From contig OX578276.1 of the NCBI GenBank assembly GCA_951217055.1, positions 119,606,979 through 119,670,978 of the forward strand: a stretch of DNA of 64,000 nucleotides, given 5' to 3'. How positions within the stretch are numbered: the stretch's first letter is position 1; each line of letters starts with the position of its first letter. This stretch comes from Gerris lacustris. Its lineage: Eukaryota; Arthropoda; Insecta; Hemiptera; Gerridae. The position numbers and the translations under genes were made by a program. Below are positions 1 to 10,375 of the stretch, one piece after another. Below the pieces are notes generated by a model, which saw nothing but the letters and a program-made list of their open reading frames with translations, ran no database searches and had not been told where the DNA came from.

Positions 1-214
1 GATCGCTAAATCTATTAAATTGTATCTAAATAATTTTTAAAAAAGAAAAGTACAAAAGTACACAAGTACAAAAGTTCCTCTGAAATATTAATAATAACTA
101 CTTTGCTCTCCGATGCATAGGAACAGAGAAATAAAACAAATAGTGAATGTTTTTTGGTTTTTTTTTTTTCAATGTAACTCTACTTGCACAGGACTTTCAT
201 TCCCGCAAACTTGG
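1..214. other. Left unique flank, no gene seen
   Basis: AT-rich sequence with short A/T tracts. It lies outside the duplicated unit and has no second copy in the window. The short open frame near 113-301 runs into a transposable element and resembles nothing known. It is probably ordinary intergenic DNA. Confidence 0.6.
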
Positions 215-1069
215 TTTTTAGGGTTTTCGAAGATACATACTTCTCAAAACCCTTATCCAGTGGGTGATGTGTCCGTCTGTCTGTTGCTCTTTGGTTCATA
301 GTGCCAGAACTATTTATGCTAAAGAGCTGAAATTTAAAACACTTTTTCCGGCGCAACTTTTTGACCGAGCCATAGGAAAAATATGCAGAAGTTGATATTA
401 AATATGCGCCTGCACAATTCGCAAAAATGTATATTTTTTTTTTAAATTTTCGAGTGGGGTATCAAATGAAAGCTGCTGAATAGTAGGTTACAAATATATT
501 TGCTTATGCTTTTTTAAATTTTGCATTCATTATTAGTTTTATGAGTTGAAATAAACCTTACCCCCCCCCCCCCCCAAGCACTCACTATATCACGTCTGGT
601 CCTAAAATTTTGAAATAATTCATTATAATATCTTATTGTGGGAAGATGAAAATTCCGGGAGGGCATTCCCAATTTTTAAAAATTGCTAAGTTTGTGGGCG
701 CACATGTGCAGTGTGCCCAAAATTTTATTTTTTTAAAATTTTGAGTGGGGTATCAAATGAAAGCTGCTGAAGAGTATGATACAAATGTATATGTGCTTTT
801 TAAATTTTGCATTCTTTACCTCTTTTATGTGTTGAAATATACCAAAACAATCGCCCCCCCCCCCCCGCCAACCACAATATAACAGCTGGTCATAAAATTT
901 TGAAATAATTCATGGTTATGGTGGGGCGATGAAAATAATCTGAAAAAATGTAATTTACTTGTCGTTATTACCGATAAAAAAAATTGTGCCCCCTGGGGGA
1001 TCAAACCAATCACCAAAAAAATCATAAGTACATATCGGGTATGTTTGATCACCTACGAAACCCTAAAAA
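215..1069. mobile_element. Non-autonomous inverted-repeat element, family 1 (single copy, outside the duplication)
   Basis: The element starts with TTTTTAGGGTTTTCG at 215 and ends with CGAAACCCTAAAAA at 1069, which is the inverted complement. The first ~36 bases form a hairpin: AGGGTTTT...AAAACCCT encloses GAAG...CTTC. A GTCTGTCTGT tract follows at about 272. Inside, a ~285-bp module occurs twice (about 440-640 and 725-925), each with a 'gtggggtatcaaatgaaagctgctgaa'-type core and a run of 14-17 C. No coding capacity is visible. No clear target-site duplication was found, so the transposon class is not assigned. It is related to the element at 1660-4553 by termini and internal motifs. Confidence 0.6.
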
Positions 1070-1659
1070 GTACCCTGTGATTTTATACTAGTGGCTCTGG
1101 TCCCTATACAATACATATCCATTAATTATTAATTATAGCTACTCGACCTTTTAGAAGGAACCATGATGTGTATTTTGTCTGGACTACATTAAGCACAATA
1201 AATAATATAATTTATATCAAATATTTAAAAGGGTAAAACAATCTGTTTATTTATGTTATTTTCTGTAGGGAAAGTTTAGATTAATATACCATCTTCTGCA
1301 TGGGTTGGCAGCCTTTTTGTCTTAAGGGTGCAATACCAGATTTGAAAATCGCCGAGGGCGCACACATTAATAGAAAGTCGACACTTCAAAAAACTCAATT
1401 ATAAGTAAATAAATAAATAACAATAATCAACAAACAATTGAAATAAAAATGAACTACAATAAGCAAATAAATAAAAATGAACGAAAAATCCACACCAAAT
1501 GTCCACGGAAAATAAACGCTCTAACAAGAGGATCAGTCTTAATTTAGTCTCCGACATCATAGGACTCGCCCACAACATATTTTATTTATAATGCAACTCT
1601 AGTTCTTCCAAAAAAATTGGTAGGCTCTTTTTTAATTATTATTCTATCTTTAGCTTTCA
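1070..1659. other. Spacer containing the left duplication breakpoint
   Basis: AT-rich, no gene. Position 1153 is the first base of the duplicated unit: the sequence from 1153 reappears at 31738, while 1152 (t) differs from 31737 (a). A sequence near 1299 resembles a hAT terminus (see rejected items). Confidence 0.6.
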
Positions 1660-3673
1660 TTTTTAGGGTTTCGTTGGTAAAACCAAAAAAAGAAACCCTT
1701 ATAGTTTTGTTCCTGTGTCTGTCTGTCTGTCAGTCACTCTGTACGGTTCCAATAACTTTTGAATCAAGAGATAAAAACCTTAAACTTTCCAGTATTAACG
1801 ATCGTTTTGACGCACACACTGAAAAATATACCAAACAAAATTATCAACTGGTCAAATCCAAAATGGCGGATAACTCACGTCACGTGAAAAAATATTTTTT
1901 TAAATTTTGAGGGGTATCAAATGAAAGGTATTGAAGAGTAGATTTCAAAACTATATAATAGTTGTGGAAAGTGTTTAATTTTCCATGCCTTTTTGTCAAA
2001 AAACATCAAAATTTTGGCGTCCCCCCCTTATACTAATTTCATGTTCACAATATCAACGACACCCTTTTTACTTGAGACTTCACGCATAACCAATTTTTAT
2101 GATTTAATTTTATCTCTATCTTTTGCATTTATCAATTAGTTTATTTTTTTTTTTTTAACTTTTTCCTTGTTTTATTAATTGTTAATTAATTTGTTATTTC
2201 TTTAACTCTATTTTGATTAATTAATTATTATCTTATTTATTTACTTGTTCAACTTTTCCTTAGCTAATTAGTTTTTATTTATTATCTCTTATTTTTGTAG
2301 ATTTTGTTGTAAGCTTTTATCCGTTTTCTTTTTACTTCGGTTTGTTTATATGGTAGTAAGTTTTAACACTTAGCGTTTTGCTCATAGGTACCGATGATGG
2401 CTTTATAAAAGCCTAAAGCCTGCTTTGATAAATAAACAAGTATTATATTTTCCGTGGAGAGACTGTTTCTTTGTATTTATTAAGATGATCTCCATCAGCG
2501 CTCTTATTTCTTAATTATCAAGTAAAGGTTTACCTTAGCCATTTACTGTGGGGGTAGTTTTTGATACCGTCGAATTAAAGAGAACAAAAATGGGCTCATT
2601 AAAATTACGCCGCGCCGGGTTGCCAACACCTGTTCTAAAGTATGGGGAATTTACATTATTAAGTGTATTCGAAAGTTTGTTTATATTTAACTTGTTAATA
2701 ATAATTTAAAAATAAATAAATCTGATTTGTGTCCTTTAAAAAGAGTTTCAAGCCCTAGTTTTTTTTCTTAAGAAACGTTATTTGGGAAATTTATATTTTG
2801 TAGGGAAATTGATTTGGGAAAAAATCTGATCAGTTTATTACAAATAAACACAAGTTTGAATTTCATATCGAACAGTTATAACCAAATTTAGTTCAAACTA
2901 ATCTGTACACTGATAATACGCTTTTATGGTTGTTTGATTATAAACTGATTATAATAATTTGTTTTATAATTATTTTGTTTGCAATAATATATATAACAAA
3001 TTAAATAAAGAAACAACTAAACATATTAGTTTATTGTTTTCGTTGCAAAAAGTAACTTATTTCCAAATTTCAAGGTTCTAGATCAAATGGTTCTTCAGAT
3101 ATTGCAATCTCAAAAAATACATAAAACTATTCACCATCTTGAATTAAAATTATTGATAAAATATTCCTACTTAGTGGGAATAAAAGAAATACTTTACCTA
3201 AGTATTTCTACCTTAGTATTATTTTTTGGCTATCCTAGCATTTATGATTTTCGAGATTAAGTGATGAATAGATAATAGATGGGTACGGGGATTTGGCTTT
3301 TAAATAATATGTATGTAACCGCCATCTTGAATTTTAAAAGTCACTTTGCAAAATTCCGTTGTATGTCACATGAAGTAACTTTTTTCAAGGCTTTAGACTT
3401 TAGGCCAAATAGATATAGCAACCATAAAAATTTTCTCGAAAATGGCGGTGGTGTGACCATAAAAATTCGGTCCCTGAGATTTAATGATTTAGTAGAATTT
3501 GGCCTTAAAAGGAGTATGACCACCATCTTGAAAATGAACGCGAGTATTAGTGTATGAAACCATAACAGTATTTTCTCTAGGGGGATGACAAATATAGGGG
3601 TGCCAAGTTATTGAGACACCTCACAATAATTTGGTTGTGCGTAAAGCCTCACGTAAAAAGGGTTTCGTTGGTA

Positions 3674-3858
3674 CAGTGGCGTAGCTAGACCATTGGGGGC
3701 CCCCCGTAAGTACTTTTTAGGGGCCCCTCTCGCCAAAAAAAAACCCTTGCGTTCAGCATTGGGGGCCCCCAACGACGTTGGTACAAGGATAGTAATTCCA
3801 GTTACTTCTAGATTTGGGCCGCAATGCGGGCCCGCGCGGGCCCATTGTTACGCCACTG
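3674..3858. mobile_element. hAT-type MITE with 8-bp target duplication (copy A)
   Basis: This 185-bp insert begins CAGTGGCGTAGC and ends GTTACGCCACTG, giving 10-bp perfect terminal inverted repeats (CAGTGGCGTA). It is flanked on both sides by CGTTGGTA (3666-3673 and 3859-3866), a perfect 8-bp target duplication, the signature of the hAT superfamily. The interior is GC-rich with 'gggggcccc' blocks, unlike its surroundings. It is too short to code, so it must have been moved by a transposase made elsewhere. It sits inside the right arm of the family 1 element, whose homology resumes directly across the insertion, so it is the younger insertion. Confidence 0.92.
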
Positions 3859-3969
3859 CGTTGGTATTGTAAACATAAAATTACTTAAAGGGCGGGGGGG
3901 GGGGAATTTTGATGTTTTTTGAGAAAATAGCATGAAAAATTAAATACTTTCCACAAGTATTATATATTT

Positions 3970-4014
3970 TTGTAATCTACTCTTCAATACCTTGTATTGA
4001 AGAGTAGATTACAA
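3970..4014. repeat. Perfect 21-bp inverted repeat with 3-nt loop (copy A)
   Basis: Arms 3970-3990 and 3994-4014 are exact inverted complements around the loop CTT. Other family 1 copies (for example the inverted complement of 1905-1945) continue here with 'tttcatttgata' instead of the second arm, so the second arm looks newly created. Confidence 0.85.
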
Positions 4015-4553
4015 TTACCCCACTCAAAATTTTAAAAAAATATTTTTTTCCCCATTACAGGAATTAGCCGCCATTTTGGATTCTCAGTGAATCAGATCAA
4101 ATTTCTATTCTTATTTTTTCTTTGGCCCAGCAGACCGCAAATTTTGGATATTTTTTTATATTTTTAGTAACAGCAGAAATATAGTTTTAGGGCGACACAT
4201 AAAATTTTGAAAAAAAGGCATGGAAAATTAAATGCTTTCCACAACTGTTATGTATTTTTTGTAATCTGCTCTTCAATACCTTTCACTTAATGCCCTACTC
4301 AAAATTTTTTAAAAAAAGTTTCGCTTGACGTGAATTTTCCACCATTTTGGATTTGAACATCTGATCATTTTAAGTTGGCTATATTTTTCCTGTGTCGCGT
4401 CAAAACGATCTTTAACACTGGAATGGGAATGTTTCATGTTTTTAACTTTTTTGATTCAAAAGGTTTTGGAAGCGTACAGAGTGACTGACAGACAGATACA
4501 GGAACGAAACTATAAGGTTTTTTTATTTGGTTTTACAAACGAAACCCTAAAAA

Positions 4554-4914
4554 TTGAAGAGGCTATACCGAACATACACACTCACGTCGATTTTTGTATA
4601 ATATATAGGTAGATTAGTTTTATTTCCATATTTTAAGGATCTGTTAGTTTCCAACTTTGGACAAGCAAACTTTACAAACTCGTTAATGGAGTTACCATTC
4701 TTCTGATATGAGTTTATTGTGGATGAAATAGAAACTATATTGTTAAAAATACTTCTACAATAGATTCTTAAATAAGATTACGGTTAAGAATGAATCCTGA
4801 TTACATTTAAAAATAGTCTACTAATTAGTGTGGCACACACCTTCTTGGCCAATGAAAGTTTTGTTGTTTGAATCTGTTTCGATTCCTAGTGGGGTCACAC
4901 TTATTTCAATTAAA
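4554..4914. other. AT-rich spacer, nothing recognised
   Basis: No open frame of note, no RNA gene and no clear repeat terminus. It separates family 1 from family 2 elements. Confidence 0.6.
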
Positions 4915-5180
4915 TATTAAACGTGCATAGACAATTGAAATTAATATGTGACAATCTTTGGGCTACTTTTAACAAACAATCCAAATTTCGTCAAAATAGG
5001 ATGAGTGCTTTTAATGATGTAGGTGTTAATAAGTTTTTGCGCATGAAAAGAAAATAATGTGTGATGATTTTGCCCAATTGTTTTAGAATTTGCGCTCTCC
5101 TCCCCTGAAATTTTAGCCCCCCCCCCCCCCCTACTTTACATAAAATGTAATCCTGTAGAATGTCAGTCAAAATCAAAGGT
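4915..5180 (+). repeat. Family 2 dispersed repeat, diverged fragment (copy A)
   Basis: It shares with 20060-20495 the order of motifs 'caaaatttc(g/a)t(c/a)aaaat', 'gatgag', a spacer with 'ttggtgt' or similar, then 'ttgtgcg' or 'ttgcgca', but is strongly diverged. It is followed by a run of 15 C at about 5117-5131. Non-coding. Confidence 0.45.
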
Positions 5181-5384
5181 CACAAACAATTGTTATGTGA
5201 CTGAAAAATTAATAGTTTGTAATAATGAAATTAATGCAAAGAATAAATTAGATGAAAAATCGATTTTTATATTTCAATTTTTTTAAAAAAGTACGATTTT
5301 TTTCGACTTTTGATTCGTGCTCTGCATGGTTTGGTGATATTTAAACACTTTTTTTTGACAAAATTAATTTGGTTTAAAAATAAA

Positions 5385-5560
5385 TAAAATCGGTCCGAGA
5401 CAACTCAGACAAACTTTCTCATATACAAGTTCATAATTACTTAGCCAATGTTTTCCATTTATTAGTTTTTTGTAAGTACGTTTAATTATTATTGAAAATT
5501 ACATCAAAATTTACCATAAAAATAACTTCTCCTGGGCGGGGAATCGAACCCACGTTTTAA
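5385..5560 (-). mobile_element. SINE-like repeat tail with tRNA-type B box (copy A)
   Basis: On the minus strand this contains GGGTTCGATTCCCCG (plus strand 5536-5552), which matches the RNA polymerase III B-box consensus GGTTCGANTCC. A ~150-bp body and a tail with 'cagacaaactttctcatatacaag' follow. A second copy with the same order lies at 15555-15735. The tail resembles LINE-type 3' ends used for target-primed insertion. It is not a tRNA gene, because no cloverleaf can be drawn. Confidence 0.5.
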
Positions 5561-6448
5561 ACTATTTTCTCATGACATCGAGGGGACATCCATAGCATAT
5601 CCGTTTATAATAATGAACATTCGTGACAATACTCAAATCAGCTATGATATTTACACTATTTCCTCTTCTGACATCCAGGGGACATCCATAGCATATCCGT
5701 TTATAATTATGAACAATGAACATTAGTGACAATACTCAAATCAGCTATGATATTTACACTATTTCCTCTTCTGACATCCAGGGGACATCCATAGCATATG
5801 CGTTTATAATAATTATGAACATTAGTGACAATTCTCAAATCAGCTATGATATTTACACTATTTCCTCTTCTGACATCCAGGGGATATCCATAGCATATCC
5901 GTTTATAATAATGAACATTAGTGACATTACTCAAATCAGCTATGATATTTACACTATTTCCTCTTCTGACATCCAGGGGACATCCATAGCATATGCGTTT
6001 ATAATAATTATGAACATTAGTGACAATTCTCAAATCAGCTATGATATTTACACTATTTCCTCCTCTGACATCCAGGGGATATCCATAGCATATCCGTTTA
6101 TAATAATGAACATTAGTGACATTACTCAAATCAGCTATGATATTTACACTATTTCCTCTTCTGACATCCAGGGGATATCCATAGCATATCCGTTTATAAT
6201 AATGAACATTAGTGACATTACTCAAATCAGCTATGATATTTACACTATTTCCTCTTCTGACATCCAGGGGATATCCATAGCATATCCGTTTATAATAATG
6301 AACATTAGTGACATTACTCAAATCAGCTATGATATTTACACTATTTCCTCTTCTGACATCCAGGGAACATCCTTAGCATATCCGTTTATAATAATGAACA
6401 TTAGTGACATTACTCAAATCAGCTATGATATTTACACTATTTCCTCTT
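5561..6448. repeat. Minisatellite, 96-bp unit, about 9 copies (copy A)
   Basis: Unit starts marked by 'atgaaca' occur at 5613, 5716 (preceded by a 7-bp stutter), 5815, 5911, 6010, 6106, 6202, 6298 and 6394. Spacings are 96, with 99 where 'attata' carries an extra 'att'. The unit contains 'gacatccaggggatatcc' and 'caaatcagctatgatattt'. Because 96 is 32 codons and the unit lacks stops in one frame on each strand, a 244-codon frame (5716-6450, plus) and a 204-codon frame (5707-6321, minus) stay open. I regard both as by-products, not genes. Units differ mainly at a/g in 'ggg(g/a)(c/t)atcc' and c/g in 'catat(c/g)cg'. Confidence 0.93.
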
Positions 6449-6510
6449 GATATTTAATTGAGTACCAAAGTTGAATTTATTTAGTACCTACTACATATCT
6501 AATGTGATAT

Positions 6511-6583
6511 CTGCGGGATAAGTTCCCGGTTTTCCTGGGCAAGAGTTAGGCACTCTAACTACTAGACCAGTCATTCCGATTAG
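6511..6583 (-). mobile_element. tRNA-derived SINE head (copy A)
   Basis: Read on the minus strand, it contains TGGTCTAGTAGTTAGAGTGC, a good D-arm/A-box sequence, then TGCCCAGGA and a decayed T-arm (CCGGGAACTTATCCC instead of GGTTCGANTCC). The acceptor stem does not pair, so this is a tRNA-derived relic rather than a working tRNA gene. It lies just downstream of the minisatellite and in the same orientation as the SINE-like body at 5385-5560, so head, array and tail may be one element with an expanded middle. Confidence 0.6.
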
Positions 6584-7329
6584 AATATGTACCAAATGAA
6601 AACTTGAACTTCCTCTAATATATATTTTTTTTTTAATATTCCAGACTTTTTTAAAGCTTCTATTTGGACACTCAAATTAATACTCAAAAACAGTTCCGAC
6701 GATTTTAATTTAAAAATTTAAGTCACTTTAAGTACGAATTTATCTCAAGTCGTTTACCAGAAAAAAAAAATAAGACACACATTCACATCATACATTCACC
6801 CTTGACAAAATTATTGATAATAGAACAATATGATTGATATCTTCAAAGAGAACAATATTATTATTTTATTTTTTATAATAAAAAAAACTATTTATCTTCT
6901 ATCACGGCAAGGGCATAATTGATTTATTTTTATTTTTTTAAAAAGAAGGGAATTAAGAAAAATCTATAAATCTTCAATTTTTTCGAACTTAATAGCTTAG
7001 CTAGATAATTTAATCGTCAATCAGACAAATGATAATGAAGAAAATTCGCTAACAACTTTTGAACTGATTCAAAGATCAAAGATCGCTCTTGTAAAGAGTC
7101 CCTTTGTATAAAACAATTAAACCAAAAAGTGACACATAAGACACATTGTTACGACATACAAAATCCACCTTTAACAATAGCTACACTAAAAGACAAAAGG
7201 ATAAAAAATTTAAAGAGGGTGATAGGAACATTTGAACAATGGTAATAAGAGAAGTGTTTAACAATACAAGGATAAACAAGGATGTAGAACTGGCGTAGTG
7301 TTAAAGGATAAGGAAAGTAAGATAGTACG
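6584..7329. other. AT-rich spacer, nothing recognised
   Basis: Contains A/T runs and short direct repeats only. No coding or RNA feature seen. Confidence 0.6.
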
Positions 7330-7470
7330 CCTTGTCAGTATAGTATAGTGTGGTGCGCATGCGCCTCAGGCACTTCCTTCCAAGGGTCCCTAGCAGGTTG
7401 GAAATGGTACCAGCTCTAGGCAGGTAGTTCACCGTTCTACAGCCAACCTATAACCTGTCTAGTACATCAT
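7330..7470 (+). promoter_or_regulatory. Possible promoter / 5' UTR region with NRF-1-like site (copy A)
   Basis: This short stretch is clearly richer in G+C than several hundred bases on either side. TGCGCATGCGCC at 7354-7365 matches the palindromic NRF-1 (insect erect wing) consensus. About 18 bp upstream lies GTCAGTA, similar to the arthropod initiator TCAGT. A splice-donor-like 'ggcaggtagtt' lies at about 7420. The candidate exon with ATG at 8068 is downstream on the same strand. All of this is motif-level evidence; orientation and activity are inference. Confidence 0.3.
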
Positions 7471-8067
7471 AATACTCCCACGATATACTACGTATATCAC
7501 AACCTTCCCCCGCTTTTCTTATCAACTCGTACTTTTACCTGTTTATACGTATTTAGGGTTTGATTTTTAATTGTAATTCAATACTTAAGACGTACAATTC
7601 TTGCAACTGTAATTTATTATTGAATTATTATTGTGAATATATACAAATATGAAATCTTATCAATATGCCCTTTCCATCCATTTTATGAATAAGCTTAGTT
7701 AATATATAAATTAATCTAAACCTTACTAATTTTTTTTTTTTTAATGTCATTTCTTGAGTTTAATATCAATTTCTATTTTTTGAGTAAAATTATTCATATA
7801 ATGATAACGTAATAATAAAATTTGATAAAAATATTATTAATTGAGTTACTTTAATTTTGACTGAAGGTTCTATTAATTTTAATAGATAAACTCAAATTTT
7901 ATTTGTTAAATTAATATTTATAATTTATTTTTACACACGATTGATATTTTTTCCCGAGAATGTATGGCAATCTCAGTTATTTAAATATATAAATATATTC
8001 GTTTCATGTTCCGGCGTATTTTAGTGGTTAATCGGAACTTTTTATAGTCGTTTTTACTGGTAATGTC
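7471..8067. other. AT-rich spacer upstream of a candidate exon
   Basis: Long A/T tracts and TATA-like sequences. No coding signal. Confidence 0.5.
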
Positions 8068-8115
8068 ATGTTTGGATCATCAGTGCTCAGCAAGATCGGA
8101 TATTCCAAATCACAG
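8068..8115 (+). CDS. Candidate first coding exon, 16 codons (copy A)
   Basis: Beginning at ATG 8068 the sequence reads MFGSSVLSKIGYSKSQ and ends at CAG|GTAATT, a good donor site, in phase 0. Its base composition is more balanced than the flanking AT-rich DNA. No homologue recognised. An overlapping frame from the ATG at 8063 is also open to a TAA just after the donor. A 16-codon exon is easily found by chance, so this is a suggestion only. Confidence 0.25.
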
Positions 8116-10321
8116 GTAATTTTTATTACTATTATTTTTATTTGATTTTTGCTCTAAGCATAAGTACGATAATAATAAACTCTCAGTGAATTATTACCTT
8201 CTGCCTAACGTATTCAAGTATTAATACATATTAATTTCCTTCGGAATACGGAATAGAACTACGTAGGTAAGTGATAAGACGAAAAATTACAACAAATACA
8301 GAACTAATTTTTACGCGTATGAGCTTTTTTTTTTTTTTTTTTTTTTTTTTAGTAAAGTTAAATATTATTAGATTGTTATGTTTCTTAGAATTTTTGAGAA
8401 TAATTTAGAAATGTTTAGTACTCCTATTTTAAGTAAGAGAGTTCAAATAAGAAATAAACGAAATGCGAATATTCGTATTAAAGTCTCGCTTATTTCTCCT
8501 TTCTTACTTTATTATATATGCATGAGAGGGTATTGAATACATGAAAGTGTACTATAAACTATAATGCATGCCTAAATGTATAGTCATGAATATGTACTAT
8601 TAACAAGTTCATTAATTTATGATACGAGAAAGTAGAGCTGTGATAGTATTTTAATTTACAGTGCGTTGTAAGTAATTTCTTAATTTTAGTCTCTTTGACT
8701 CCGAAAGGTTCTTAAAATAATTTTTTCTAAGGTAAGTATCAAAAGTTGGAGTCTAAAATACTAAATCAGGAGTCATGGTTAGTCCTAAATTTAAGAGCAA
8801 TGTCCCTAAAAATGATGAAAAACCACGAGCCCCTTATAACTGTCATGAACAAATAAAAAAATGACTATTTTACATTTTGACTAAGATAATAATCAGTCCA
8901 TTTAATGGAATAATATAGTTTTTTTTATATAATAAGTCCCAAAGGTACAGATTGATACATAAGAACAACGATAATAAGAATTCTGCACCCTGAAAATCCA
9001 TTATCAATCTCTATCACTCTCATATTCTTTTGACTTTCATATTTCCATTATTTATAAAATTTTACATTTTACAATTTTTAGTAGAATTATTAACATTATT
9101 TTAATATAATAGTGTTGTTGTAAGCTTGTGTTACAAATTTATTGTATATTTCATCGTAAAAGCAGGAGATTTAATCACCAGAGTTAAAATATAAATGCAT
9201 TACTCTGTTGACAATTATAGTATTTTATAAACCTATCCTGTATTTTTTTCAGATTATTATGGTTTTTGGTTTTAGTAAAATCTTAGTTATTATTATTAAA
9301 TATAAAGTCCTAATTAAATATAAATTTCAATGATATAAAGCCAAAAATAGAACTATAAAAATTAAAATCCTGCCCCGGTTAAATTTTTTATTATAAACTG
9401 ATATACGTATTAAATAACGTATGGGAGGACATTAAAAAGATTTTACCTAGGTCTCGTGTTTTTATGAAATCAAATTATACATTTCTTCCCTCATCTAGTT
9501 TGTTAAATTCTGAAAATATTGCTGTATCGACTTTTTTTTGTTATCACTTAGGTGAATATAAATAAAAATTATAATAATAATTAGCCAATTAAAAATGAGT
9601 AGACGTGAAACAAGATTTTTGTCTACTTGGGTTCTGCATCCTCGCAATCTTCTATTCTAATCCGAAAACAAACTATACAAATTATCAAACAATAAGTACT
9701 TTCAATGTGATTCAAGTTCTAGATAATAACTGGGCTGAATCTCTGATAGATCTCTCCGAATTCATTATTTTAAGAAGTGCAAGGATTTAAGGACTTCACA
9801 ATCGTCTTAAAGATAGGCTGGAGATAGAGTTGTACTTCATTGTTCAAAGCAGTGCCGGTGAGAGTGCTTCCATTGATAAACTTAACCCGAGCCTACGAAC
9901 TCCCAACTTCCTGTTTCACACGGTTTATTTCTCACATGTCCTTCGTCTTATTATTATAGGGACATTTAGAGGGTTTCCCTATCTTTTACTTCGTTTTTAT
10001 TTGAAATTTATTAGTTTCACGAAATCACTATTGTTTGTGGGAAGTAGGAACAATCCACCAAGCTTGATTCAAAGATTCGTCGGTTAATTTTTTGTTTGTG
10101 GTCAATACAAATACAGTCATTAACCAGATATAATAGAACAATATTGGTGATGTTCAGAAGAGCCGCAAAATGTAATATATATTATGCAGTTTTAACAAAA
10201 ATATTATTTTGTGATCAACATACATTTTTTTATATTAGCAATCCAACTTTAATTTAAGTAACTTCATTACATCTTATCTTAATAATTCTCAATTTTATAT
10301 TTTTTTATATATATACCACAG
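8116..10321. other. AT-rich non-coding stretch (possible intron)
   Basis: Contains a run of 26 T at 8325-8350 and otherwise AT-rich DNA. Short open frames at 9605-9790 and 9830-10087 show no recognisable domain, and the latter starts at TTG. I see no supported feature. Confidence 0.5.
8325..8350. repeat. Poly(T) run of 26 (copy A)
   Basis: A homopolymer of 26 T. Copy B has the identical length at 38910-38935, which bears on the age or artefact question for the duplication. Confidence 0.95.
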
Positions 10322-10375
10322 CTAGAAATGACAAAGGATGAAAGGTTGAATGAGATAATATGGCTGCAAGCCTAA
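10322..10375 (+). CDS. Candidate short terminal exon (copy A)
   Basis: A pyrimidine/AT tract ending 'ataccacag' precedes 10322. The following frame reads LEMTKDERLNEIIWLQA then TAA at 10373-10375, in phase 0, so it could join the exon ending at 8115. The acceptor is good but the exon is only 17 codons. No family recognised. It may be chance. Confidence 0.15.
   Translation, partial: LEMTKDERLNEIIWLQA

Larger units (their letters stand above)
1660..4553. mobile_element. Long-inverted-repeat element or inverted pair, family 1 (copy A)
   Basis: The left arm is about 1660-2095. The right arm is its diverged inverted complement, in two overlapping pieces (about 3636-4120 and 4187-4553). Both outer ends read TTTTTAGGGTTTCG inward. 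Shared landmarks are the GTCTGTCTGTC tract with 'agtcactctgtac', a 'gccattttggat' motif, 'ggtattgaagagtaga', 'ttttccatgcctttttg' and a C/G run. The right arm carries an internal duplication of one module and the nested hAT MITE at 3674-3858. The middle (about 2096-3635) is AT-rich with further 'gccatcttgaa' motifs and no transposase. It could be one fold-back-type transposon or two opposed copies; no target duplication was found. Confidence 0.55.

Noticed and set aside
1299..2632. Possible hAT element with ends resembling CAGGGGTTGGCAACC (CATGGGTTGGCAGCC at 1299 and GGTTGCCAACACCTG ending 2632)
   Set aside because: The 8-bp flanks (atcttctg and ttctaaag) do not match, the ends are diverged, and the interval overlaps the family 1 arm. 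It may be an old remnant but is not supportable.
5526..5560. tRNA gene suggested by GGGTTCGATTCCCCG
   Set aside because: Only the T-arm-like segment is present; no anticodon or acceptor stem can be placed.
5561..6448. CRISPR-like array
   Set aside because: Units are contiguous 96-bp repeats with no unique spacers, in an animal genome context.
5716..6450. 244-codon plus-strand and 204-codon minus-strand 'repeat proteins'
   Set aside because: Both follow from a stop-free 96-bp minisatellite unit whose length is a multiple of three. There is no start context, promoter or domain.
6511..6583. Functional tRNA gene on the minus strand
   Set aside because: The D-arm is good but the acceptor and T-arm do not pair and the B box is decayed. 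A tRNA-derived SINE head fits better.
9605..10087. Two adjacent small open frames
   Set aside because: AT-rich hydrophobic translations with no domain; the second starts at TTG. No splice or conservation evidence.
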